Shown here: in pieces, positions 17,853-25,351 of the stretch
How the letters are laid out: every line of letters starts with the position of its first letter
How positions within the stretch are numbered: the stretch's first letter is position 1
Assembly: GCA_943372645.1 (NCBI GenBank)
Contig: CALRZN010000005.1
Coordinates: forward strand, 1 to 64,000
Length of the DNA: 64,000 nt
Origin: VBWE01 sp943372645
GTDB taxonomy: Bacteria > Bacteroidota > Bacteroidia > Palsa-965
Direction of reading: 5' to 3'
Notes under the pieces: model-generated
The model's input: the letters and a program-made list of their open reading frames with translations, nothing else
Told to the model about the DNA's origin: nothing
The model's database searches: none
Translations under genes and position numbers: made by a program

Positions 17853-18776
17853 CTAATATTTTTCCGCCCAGCTGAAATATTCGTTCACGATGTTTTCTTT
17901 TTCTTTTTTGATGTAACTGAGCAGCGCCGCCGCTGCCGGGCTGTGTTTTTTTCCTTTCAGCCAGATGAGGCTCCACGTGGTGGTAATCGGCAGTCCTTTT
18001 ACGGGAATAATCTGCAGTTCCTTATTCCGCAATTCGTTTTTGATGCCGATGAGGGGCATCACGGAAAACCCGAGTCCCGCCAGCACCGCCTGTTTTACCG
18101 CTTCGTTGGAGGTGAGTTCCATTTTTTTCAGCACTTCTATTTTTGCCCTGCGGATAAACCGTTCCATGGTTGCGCGTGTGCCTGATCCTTTTTCACGGAA
18201 AATGAGCGGCAGATCGCGGAAAATGATTTTGCTGTGCGATTTTGCAGTTACCTGCTGATGCGCGTTGCCCACAAGAAACAGTTTGTTCGGAAGCAGGTCG
18301 AGCCGTTCGATGTGCAGCGATTCGGGCAGCACCGATACGAGTGAAAAATCCACTTCGTTGTTTTCGAGGCTCTGGATCACCTGGGTTTTGTTGGTTACAT
18401 CCATCAGCAGCTCCACACCGCCGTGTTTTTTGATGAATCCCGAAAGAAAATACGGCATCACGTATTTGCCGGTTGAAACTACCGAGATTTTCAGACGACC
18501 CGTAAGCTGTCCTTTAAATGCAGCTGTTTTGTAATTCACAGCGTGCACCAGGTTGATGATCTGTTCGGCCGCCGCCGCAATTTCCTGCCCGAATTCGGTG
18601 ATGTAAATTTTACGCCCCACCACTTCGGTAAGCGGAATATCAAACTGGTCCTGGAAGTTTTTCAGCTGAATAGAAACAGCGGGCTGGGTGAGGTGCAACT
18701 CTTCCGAAGCTTTGGTAACACTCTGTGTTTGCACGATTTTCAGGAAAATCTGCAACTGGTTTAAGGTGTAATTCAT
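17853..18776 (-). CDS. LysR-family transcriptional regulator
   Basis: This 307-residue protein is full length for the family. An N-terminal winged helix (residues 1-60: LNQLQIFLKIVQTQSVTKAS, LTQPAVSIQLKNFQDQF, ITEFGQE) is followed by the two-lobed LysR substrate domain (ISVVSTGKYVMPYFLSGF, VDFSLVSVLPE, SNEAVKQAVLAGLGFSVMP). The sequence resembles the CbbR/RbcR branch. It is divergent from isocitrate dehydrogenase with 94 bases between the start codons, so icd is the likely target. The effector is unknown. Confidence 0.9.
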   Translation of the reverse strand: MNYTLNQLQIFLKIVQTQSVTKASEELHLTQPAVSIQLKNFQDQFDIPLTEVVGRKIYITEFGQEIAAAAEQIINLVHAVNYKTAAFKGQLTGRLKISVVSTGKYVMPYFLSGFIKKHGGVELLMDVTNKTQVIQSLENNEVDFSLVSVLPESLHIERLDLLPNKLFLVGNAHQQVTAKSHSKIIFRDLPLIFREKGSGTRATMERFIRRAKIEVLKKMELTSNEAVKQAVLAGLGFSVMPLIGIKNELRNKELQIIPVKGLPITTTWSLIWLKGKKHSPAAAALLSYIKKEKENIVNEYFSWAEKY

Positions 18777-18796
18777 AAAAATAATTTATGGAAAGC

Positions 18797-18831
18797 ATAT
18801 CAAAGATAAATAAAAATATATCAAACCGATA
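18797..18831. promoter_or_regulatory. Candidate LysR binding region between the LysR and icd genes
   Basis: ATATCAAA occurs at 18797 and 18818, exactly 21 bp (two helical turns) apart, each followed by GAT (ATCAAAGAT and ATCAAACCGAT). The first copy overlaps the minus-strand -7 box TATCTTTG (18801-18808) of the LysR gene, as expected for autoregulation. Confidence 0.5.
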
Positions 18832-18870
18832 CTGCAATTTTGCTCCCGGAATCAAAAACAACAAACGACC

Positions 18871-20307
18871 ATGACACGAATTACAGTAGCAAAAGGCGAC
18901 GGGATCGGCCCGGAAATTATGGATGCAACACTGGCCATCATACTGGCAGCAGGTGCAAAAATTGAAATTGATGAAATCGAAGTAGGCGAGAAAGTGTACC
19001 TCGCCGGAAACACGTCCGGTATCGCTTCCGAATCGTGGGACGTGATCCGCAGAAACAAGGTATTCCTGAAAGCGCCGATTACCACACCGCAGGGCGGCGG
19101 TTACAAAAGCCTTAACGTAACCACCCGCAAATTCCTCGGGCTCTACTCCAACGTACGCCCCTGCATGAGCCTGCACCCGTTTGTTAAAACAAAACACCCG
19201 GTAATGGACATCGTGATTGTGCGTGAAAACGAAGAAGACCTGTACGCCGGTATCGAGCACCAGCAAACCGATGAAGTGGTGCAGTGCCTTAAACTGATCA
19301 GCCGCCCGGGTTGCGAAAAAATTGTGCGCTACGCATTCGAATACGCCCGCCAGTACGGCCGCAAAAAAGTAACCTGCTTTACAAAAGACAACATCATGAA
19401 ACAAACAGACGGGTTGTTTCACCAGGTGTTTGACGAAATCGCAAAAGAATATCCTGAAATTGAAAACGAACACTGGATCATTGACATCGGCGCAGCCAAA
19501 ATGGCCGACACACCGGAAGCGTTTGATGTGATTGTGATGCCCAACCTGTACGGCGATGTGCTGTCGGATGTGGCCGCGCAGATTACCGGATCGGTAGGAC
19601 TTGCAGGTTCGGCCAACATCGGCGAAACCTGCTCCATGTTCGAAGCCATCCACGGTTCGGCACCGCGCCGCGCCGGGCAAAATGTGGCCAATCCCTCCGG
19701 CCTGCTGCAGGGTGCAATTATGATGCTCAATCACATCGGTCAGTCGGAAGTTGCTGAAAAAGTACAGAACGCCTGGCTGAAAACCATTGAAGACGGCATT
19801 CATACCTACGACATCTACAAGGAAGGCACCAGCAAAAAGAAAGTTTCGACCGCCGAATTCACTGCAGCTGTAATTGCAAACCTTGGCCAGCAACCGGCCA
19901 CGCTGAAACCGGTAACCTATAACAAAAATGCGGTGCTTAACCTGCCGGTGTACAAACGCAAACCGGCTGCGCTGAAAGAACTGCAGGGTGTTGATCTTTT
20001 TGTGCACTGGGGCGGAAGCGAACCGGAAGAACTTTCGGCCAAAATCCGCGAACTCGAAAGCAAAGAAATCAAACTGTCCATGATTACCAACCGCGGCATC
20101 AAGGTGTGGCCGGAAGGATTTAAAGAAACCTTCTGCACCGACCACTGGCGCTGCCGTTTCAAGGCTGCGGATAACGGGAAGATTTCGAAGGAACAGATCA
20201 TCCGCCTGCTTTCCGACTCGCTGCAGAAAAACATTGACGTGATTAAAACAGAAAACCTGTACACGTTTGACGGAAAACAGTCGTACTCGATGGGCCAGGG
20301 CCAATAA
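18871..20307 (+). CDS. icd: NADP-dependent isocitrate dehydrogenase
   Basis: This TCA-cycle enzyme converts isocitrate to 2-oxoglutarate and CO2. The 478 residues include the isopropylmalate/isocitrate dehydrogenase core (VAKGDGIGPEIMDA, NVRPCMSLHPF, VRENEEDLYAGIEH, NLYGDVLSDVAAQI, IHGSAPRRAGQNVANPSG). A C-terminal extension of about 140 residues follows. That length and extension match the Thermus-like IDH branch, not the 416-residue E. coli type. NADP use is inferred from this branch. The gene is divergent from the LysR regulator and starts a run of plus-strand genes. Confidence 0.9.
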   Translation: MTRITVAKGDGIGPEIMDATLAIILAAGAKIEIDEIEVGEKVYLAGNTSGIASESWDVIRRNKVFLKAPITTPQGGGYKSLNVTTRKFLGLYSNVRPCMSLHPFVKTKHPVMDIVIVRENEEDLYAGIEHQQTDEVVQCLKLISRPGCEKIVRYAFEYARQYGRKKVTCFTKDNIMKQTDGLFHQVFDEIAKEYPEIENEHWIIDIGAAKMADTPEAFDVIVMPNLYGDVLSDVAAQITGSVGLAGSANIGETCSMFEAIHGSAPRRAGQNVANPSGLLQGAIMMLNHIGQSEVAEKVQNAWLKTIEDGIHTYDIYKEGTSKKKVSTAEFTAAVIANLGQQPATLKPVTYNKNAVLNLPVYKRKPAALKELQGVDLFVHWGGSEPEELSAKIRELESKEIKLSMITNRGIKVWPEGFKETFCTDHWRCRFKAADNGKISKEQIIRLLSDSLQKNIDVIKTENLYTFDGKQSYSMGQGQ

Positions 20308-20326
20308 CAAACCAAAAAAACGAACG

Positions 20327-20569
20327 ATGAACATACAGCTGATTGACGGGCAATTCAGCAGCGCTGAAGCAGCCGGACTGGTTTCGGAATTTATCCAGGT
20401 AAAAATAAAATTCCACGAACAGCGCATCATTGATTCTGAAAATGCAGAGGATGTGAAAATGCGCGAATCGAAAATCAAACAGCTGCAGCACCAGCTGCAT
20501 GAATTCCGGAAACAGGCGCAGACCGCAAACCGGAACATAAAGCTGAACGGAACCATAAATATTGACTGA
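20327..20569 (+). CDS. Small hypothetical protein, paralogue of the protein at 20780
   Basis: This is an 80-residue, charged, probably coiled-coil protein starting MNIQLIDGQFSSAEAAGLVS. Its first 35 residues align with those of the protein at 20780 (LIDG.F...EA, then K(I)xFHE). It starts 19 bases after icd and could be on the same transcript. Its function is unknown. Confidence 0.6.
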   Translation: MNIQLIDGQFSSAEAAGLVSEFIQVKIKFHEQRIIDSENAEDVKMRESKIKQLQHQLHEFRKQAQTANRNIKLNGTINID

Positions 20570-20571
20570 TT

Positions 20572-20793
20572 ATGGAAAGCCAGCAATTCAGAACAGGGAA
20601 AGAAACCCTGCGCGCCGTGGCCGGTGTATGCGCCCTGGCCGGCATCGTTACCGCGATTATAGTTTACACGCAGTCAGCAGATGAAGTAACCAGGCAACTG
20701 TGCGGCGCGGTTGCACTTGTTTCCGCGCTGATTACCATCCGGCTGTTTATGTCTAATCCAGTAAAAACAACAAAGAACCATGAACACAACTGA
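20572..20793 (+). CDS. Small two-helix membrane protein
   Basis: This 73-residue protein has two hydrophobic helices (AVAGVCALAGIVTAIIVYT and LCGAVALVSALITIRLFM). It starts 2 bases after the preceding stop and overlaps the next gene by 14 bases, so it is translationally linked to both paralogues. I recognise no family. Confidence 0.55.
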   Translation: MESQQFRTGKETLRAVAGVCALAGIVTAIIVYTQSADEVTRQLCGAVALVSALITIRLFMSNPVKTTKNHEHN

Positions 20794-21109
20794 ACCGATC
20801 AGGTTAATAGACGGCACGTTTGCGGCCGAAGAAGCACGGGAAATTCTGCTCAACCTGTTTAACTACAAAATCAATTTTCACGAACTGAAAAATTTCAGTT
20901 CCTGGGAACGCAACGGCATAAACCACCCGCACTCGTCGGCCCGCCTGCCTGAACTGAAAACAGACCGGGATCGCATCGCAGCAATTATCAGTGAAGCCAT
21001 CGCATCGGGCGATGAACTGGTGGTGCTTTCAACAATAAGCATACAGCGTGTCAAAACAAACAAAACACATGTTCAGGAACAGGCGCCTGCTGATCGCCAC
21101 AAAGCATAA
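20780..21109 (+). CDS. Hypothetical protein, paralogue of the protein at 20327
   Basis: This 109-residue protein shares the IRLIDGTFAAEEAREILL and NYKINFHELK pattern with the protein at 20327 and ends its conserved part with LSTISI. The last 20 residues or so (after QRVKTNKTHV) have no counterpart and are encoded where the next gene starts in another frame. The function is unknown. The close packing suggests one operon with the neighbours. Confidence 0.6.
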   Translation: MNTTEPIRLIDGTFAAEEAREILLNLFNYKINFHELKNFSSWERNGINHPHSSARLPELKTDRDRIAAIISEAIASGDELVVLSTISIQRVKTNKTHVQEQAPADRHKA

Positions 21110-21905
21110 CAAGGAAACGGTAATCGCCCCGCTTCTTGAACGGGAACTGGGCGTTACCTGTTTTGTCCCGCCGGATTTTGATACAGATACATTCGGTACT
21201 TTTTCAGGCGAAATAAAACGAACGGCTGATGCTGCTGAAGCAGCCCGTGCGAAGTGTGAAGCCGCCATGCGTCGCTACAACTGTGACCTGGTGGTTTCCA
21301 GTGAAGGTTCATTTGGTCCACATCCCGCGCTTTTTTTTGTGCCGGCCGATGAAGAAATCCTGCTCCTGACTGACAAACAACACAACCTGCAAATTATGGC
21401 CCGGACCATCAGCACCGAAACAAATTTCAGCGGTGAATGGATTTCGTCGGAACAGGCCCTGAACAGTTTTGCAGAACGGGCAGGATTTCCTTCGCACGCA
21501 TTGCTCATGCGCCGTTCCGAAAATGATACGCACCAGCTTGAAAAAGGAATTACCGACCGGGACGAACTGGTGCGCGTGTTCCGCGAAATGAGCAGTACAA
21601 ACGGCGGCGCTTTTCTCGAAACCGATATGCGCGCCTGTTTTAACCCCACGCGCATGCAGGTGATTGCACAGGCTACCGAAAAACTGATTGCACAGATCCG
21701 TTCCTGCTGCCCGCGCTGCACCGCTCCCGGATTTAATGTAACCGACGCCGCGGCCGGCCTGCCCTGCAGCAGTTGCGGACGGCCCACGCGCTCCACACTC
21801 TATTACAGTTATACCTGCAGGCAATGCAGCTGGAACGAAGAGCGTTTTTTTCCGCACACCAAAACAACCGAAGATCCGATGTACTGCGATCATTGCAATC
21901 CATAA
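21069..21905 (+). CDS. DUF6671-like protein with zinc-binding cysteine pairs
   Basis: This is a 278-residue soluble protein. The N-terminal 200 residues (LLIATKHNKETVIAPLLERE, AAEAARAKCEAA, SEGSFGPHPALFFVPADEE) match what I recall of DUF6671. The C-terminus carries four CxxC pairs (CPRC, CSSC, CRQC, CDHC), enough for two zinc sites of the zinc-ribbon type. The ATG at 21069 gives a 41-base overlap with the preceding gene; a GTG at 21048 is possible. The function is unknown. Confidence 0.65.
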   Translation: MFRNRRLLIATKHNKETVIAPLLERELGVTCFVPPDFDTDTFGTFSGEIKRTADAAEAARAKCEAAMRRYNCDLVVSSEGSFGPHPALFFVPADEEILLLTDKQHNLQIMARTISTETNFSGEWISSEQALNSFAERAGFPSHALLMRRSENDTHQLEKGITDRDELVRVFREMSSTNGGAFLETDMRACFNPTRMQVIAQATEKLIAQIRSCCPRCTAPGFNVTDAAAGLPCSSCGRPTRSTLYYSYTCRQCSWNEERFFPHTKTTEDPMYCDHCNP

Positions 21906-21939
21906 AACAGAAACAGCAAAACCAAACGAATCCTTTTTT

Positions 21940-22902
21940 GTGAACCTGGACATCCTGATTGAAAACCTGACAAACCCTGCCCTGCTTTTTTTTGCACTTG
22001 GTATTCTTGCTGTTTACCTGAAAAGCGACCTCGAAGTTCCTTCCAATTCCATCCGTTTTATTTCCCTTTACCTGCTTTTCGCCATCGGGTTCAAAGGCGG
22101 GCAGGAGCTTTCGCACGAACCTGTTACCGCAGAAACCGTGTGGTCCATGCTGTTCGGATTGGGCATTTCCATCATCATTCCGGTTTACACGTTTTTTATC
22201 CTGCGCCGTAAACTCAGTGTTTATGATTCCGGCGCTATTGCAGCGGCCTACGGATCGGTAAGTGCAGTTACATTTGTTACCGCAGTTACGTATCTCGAAA
22301 CACAGCGGCAGGGGCTGCACGGACACATGGTGGCCGTGATGGCCCTCATGGAATCACCTGCCATCATTGCGGGATTGTTACTGATCTCTGTTTTTAATAA
22401 GGAAGAAAAAACAGCCATCAGCAAACGCGATGTGCTCCGGCACTCGTTAACCAACGGCAGTGTGTTGCTCATCATCGGCAGCCTGGTCATCGGTTACCTC
22501 GCCAGCGCGAAACAGGCCGAAGGCATACGCCCGTTCACAAACGATCTGTTCAAAGGCTTCCTGGCCATTTTCCTGCTGGCGATGGGCATTGAAAGCGGGA
22601 AAAAATTAAAATCATTTTTCTCCGCCGGATTTTTTCCCTTCGCATTTGCGCTGCTCATTCCGCTGGTGAACGGCACCGTGTTCGCACTGCTGAGTGCGGT
22701 TGTTACGGATGATGTCTCGAACCGGTTCATCTTCGCGGTGCTTGCTGCAAGTGCGTCGTACATCGCTGTGCCTGCAGCCATGAAAATGTCCGTACCGCAG
22801 GCCAATTCCGGCCTCTACCTGCCCATGGCGCTTGCAGTTACATTCCCGGTAAATATTACGGTGGGGATGCCGGTGTTCTATTACATTACCAGCCATTACT
22901 GA
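21940..22902 (+). CDS. Sodium-dependent bicarbonate transport family permease (SbtA-like)
   Basis: This is a 320-residue integral membrane protein starting at GTG, with about ten helices. NPALLFFALGILAVYLKSDL, LYLLFAIGFKGGQEL and the central VAVMALMESPAIIAGLLL are characteristic of the SbtA/DUF897 family, which imports bicarbonate with sodium in cyanobacteria. In heterotrophs the substrate is less certain. It follows the small-protein cluster on the same strand. No SbtB-like PII partner is encoded here. Confidence 0.85.
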   Translation: MNLDILIENLTNPALLFFALGILAVYLKSDLEVPSNSIRFISLYLLFAIGFKGGQELSHEPVTAETVWSMLFGLGISIIIPVYTFFILRRKLSVYDSGAIAAAYGSVSAVTFVTAVTYLETQRQGLHGHMVAVMALMESPAIIAGLLLISVFNKEEKTAISKRDVLRHSLTNGSVLLIIGSLVIGYLASAKQAEGIRPFTNDLFKGFLAIFLLAMGIESGKKLKSFFSAGFFPFAFALLIPLVNGTVFALLSAVVTDDVSNRFIFAVLAASASYIAVPAAMKMSVPQANSGLYLPMALAVTFPVNITVGMPVFYYITSHY

Positions 22903-23021
22903 ACTGTACGCGATTTTTTTAGCTGCGCATACGTATTAAGCCCGTTACGCATTTGCGCCACAACACAGGGCGTGCTGCATTATTAGCTAATTTTACAGGG
23001 CTGTGCCAATGCAACACGATT

Positions 23022-23891
23022 GTGAAACTATTAAATCTGTTTATCAGTTCGAAAATTTATATTGCATTGGCTGCGCTGTTGCTGACCATTGAAACGCAGA
23101 TCCAGCTGGGTATGGAACCGCAATGGCACCCGTACCTGGGCCTCGTTTTTTTTTCCACCCTGCTAGAGTATAACCTGCCGCGGCTTTGGCTGGTGCTTAC
23201 CAACCGCAAGCGGCTGGATAATGCGCGCAATAAATGGATAAACGAACACACCGTGTTGTTTTTCCTGTTTGTTATGGCTGCTACTGTGGGTTTCATAATC
23301 ACACTTTTCCTGGCAAAAGCAGTCGTGCTGCTCGTGCTCGCCCCGATTGCCGTACTCACCTTTTTTTATTCCACGCCGACCTTGGGCAGGGGTAAAAAAT
23401 CCTTCGGCCTGCGACAGATTCCCTTTCTGAAAATATTTTTAATTGCACTCACCTGGTCAGCAGCCACCATTTTGCTTCCCGTAGTAAAATCCGGTCAGCC
23501 TTTGCCGGCAGTGCACATCCTGCTCATGCTGACGGAACGTTTTTTATTCGTTTTTGCAATTACCATTCCCTTCGATATCCGCGATATGGCAGCAGATCAG
23601 CAAGCCGGGTTAAAAACAATTCCCCTGCACATAGGAGCCGGTAACGCACTGCGTGTTGCGGTTACTGCATTGCTGGTTATGGGTGTGCTTGCGGTGGTTC
23701 ATTATGCGTTCACGAACCAGGTATTTATGATATGGGCTTTTTTTGTATCCATACTTACAACGGTTGTATTCCTGCTCGTAAGCCGGGTTCAGCGTTTGCC
23801 GTTTTATCATTATGGTATACTGGATGGGTCTATGCTTCTGCAGGGGCTTCTTGTTGTTGCATTTTACCTGCTGAAAGATCGTATTGTTTAA
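23022..23891 (+). CDS. UbiA-like prenyltransferase family membrane protein
   Basis: This is a 289-residue protein with about eight membrane helices. I chose the GTG at 23022, because the longer frame begins in non-coding-looking sequence. The second aspartate motif of the UbiA family is visible (PFDIRDMAADQQAGLKTIP). The first motif is degenerate (LEYNLPRLWLVLTNRKRLD), so catalytic activity is uncertain. UbiA enzymes attach polyprenyl chains to aromatic acceptors in quinone or heme biosynthesis. No pathway genes flank it. Confidence 0.65.
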   Translation: MKLLNLFISSKIYIALAALLLTIETQIQLGMEPQWHPYLGLVFFSTLLEYNLPRLWLVLTNRKRLDNARNKWINEHTVLFFLFVMAATVGFIITLFLAKAVVLLVLAPIAVLTFFYSTPTLGRGKKSFGLRQIPFLKIFLIALTWSAATILLPVVKSGQPLPAVHILLMLTERFLFVFAITIPFDIRDMAADQQAGLKTIPLHIGAGNALRVAVTALLVMGVLAVVHYAFTNQVFMIWAFFVSILTTVVFLLVSRVQRLPFYHYGILDGSMLLQGLLVVAFYLLKDRIV

Positions 23892-23908
23892 TCCGGCAGG
23901 GTTTCTGT

Positions 23909-25075
23909 TTACTTCAGCAGCACATACGCATTGCCTTTCAGCACGTATGTTCCCGGGGCGTGATCAGGTTTGCGGTTTTTGGCTTTGGCTTCGCCCACGG
24001 TAATGCCTTTGCGGTTAATGTCAACCTGGAACTCGCAATACTCTGAAAGCTCGTTCATGTTGTTCAGGTCGGTGCGCCCGAAACGCGATATGGAACGGAA
24101 CAGCTGTTTGCGTGAATCAATATCGTAAATGAACACCGCATCGTAATACGTCACCCAGCCGCCCATCACCGGGCCGTACGACTGCATGGTGTAACGCTGT
24201 TCGCGGATAATGGCTTCGGGATTGCCTTTGCCGTTCAGCTGCATCGTATCCAGCGAAGCCGTCTGCAGCAGCGTGGCGTTGTTGTCAATCGGAATCGCGC
24301 ACCACGTTTTATCGAGCCGCAGCTGCAACGAAAGCGTGTTGTAATTGTCAACCAGGCGCAGGTGCGGTGTTTCGTTGCTGTCGAGAATCGGTACGGCACG
24401 GTCGTCGGGACTGTGCAGGCTGTCGAGCGCAAAATGCCCGTCGGGTGTAATGTGGCACCAGGCGCGGTAGTTGTAATGACCGGGAAATTCCGATTCCACC
24501 TGTTGGCGGATTTCGATTTTGTTGCCGCCGCGCAAAATCGTTTTGCGTTCGTAGTGTGATGAATCCGAATTGTCGAACTGTTCCCAGCGGCAGAGCAACG
24601 CATCAATCAGTTTGCCCTGGGGCGTGTAAGTAACTATGTAGGCTTCCTTGTGATCGCCCCAGAACAATTCGGCGGCTACATAATTCTGCGTTTTTTGCAG
24701 CAGCGCACCAAACGCATGGCTCGAAGTGTATTGCAGCACCGCGATGTCGGCTCCTTTTACCGGTGCCGGGTGGCGCAGCAGGTGCGGCGGTTCGAGCACG
24801 GTGTCTTTACCGCTGAACAACATGGAAGCGTGCAGGGGCTGAATGTAGGCCAGCAGCAGCGAATCGTTCATGCCTTTCAGCATGTTGTGCGAGGTTACAC
24901 CGGGTTCGTAATTGGTTGCGGTATCGGGCGTGGGGGCAAAACGTTTCAGGTACACATCAAACGCCACCGGGGGCAATGCCTTTTTCGGCGGCGCATCATT
25001 GCCGCAGGCCCACGAGCCGGCAAACAACAGCGCAGCAATACAAATGCGGAATAAATGTACCCGGTTGAAGTTCAT
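23909..25075 (-). CDS. Hypothetical lipoprotein
   Basis: This 388-residue protein has a lipoprotein signal (ICIAALLFAGSWACGND). The mature region is beta-rich and compositionally ordinary; I recognise no family. It converges with the prenyltransferase gene at a 17-base gap. Confidence 0.6.
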   Translation of the reverse strand: MNFNRVHLFRICIAALLFAGSWACGNDAPPKKALPPVAFDVYLKRFAPTPDTATNYEPGVTSHNMLKGMNDSLLLAYIQPLHASMLFSGKDTVLEPPHLLRHPAPVKGADIAVLQYTSSHAFGALLQKTQNYVAAELFWGDHKEAYIVTYTPQGKLIDALLCRWEQFDNSDSSHYERKTILRGGNKIEIRQQVESEFPGHYNYRAWCHITPDGHFALDSLHSPDDRAVPILDSNETPHLRLVDNYNTLSLQLRLDKTWCAIPIDNNATLLQTASLDTMQLNGKGNPEAIIREQRYTMQSYGPVMGGWVTYYDAVFIYDIDSRKQLFRSISRFGRTDLNNMNELSEYCEFQVDINRKGITVGEAKAKNRKPDHAPGTYVLKGNAYVLLK

Positions 25076-25240
25076 GTATAAATTTGCCGCCGAAAATTAG
25101 TTTAATTTCGGGAGATGGCAAGATCGGATGTTTAAAGCGGCAGTTTAGTTAATTTTAGTTTTACACCTTAGTCGTTTTCCGTGCCGGTTTTTCAGCGCAC
25201 CGGTGATTCTTATTTTTGGGAAGCCTTCGTGTCTTCGCGC

Positions 25241-25256
25241 CTCCGCCGCGGCGGAG
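25241..25256. repeat. Perfect 16-bp GC-rich palindrome
   Basis: CTCCGCCGCGGCGGAG is a perfect palindrome in the gap between the lipoprotein and recG. Just before it is the phrase cttcgtgtcttcgcgcctc, of a type often seen in dispersed intergenic repeats. The remainder of the 25076-25339 gap shows no gene. Confidence 0.5.
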
Positions 25257-25339
25257 TGGCATCCGTACTTTGAACGAAATCGAGAAGGCGGATTACGGTC
25301 AGAATTACACAGCTGTTTATACCACCCCAAAGAAAAACG

Positions 25340-25347
25340 TACCTTCG
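25340..25347 (+). promoter_or_regulatory. -7 box abutting the recG start
   Basis: TACCTTCG (TAnnTTTG with one change) ends 4 bases before the GTG start codon. If used, it would produce a leaderless recG mRNA. Confidence 0.35.
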
Positions 25348-25351
25348 CATC

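Noticed and set aside
18640..20586. 648-codon open frame on the minus strand across isocitrate dehydrogenase
   Set aside because: It is antisense to a clearly conserved enzyme and its translation is Phe/His-rich without any family pattern.
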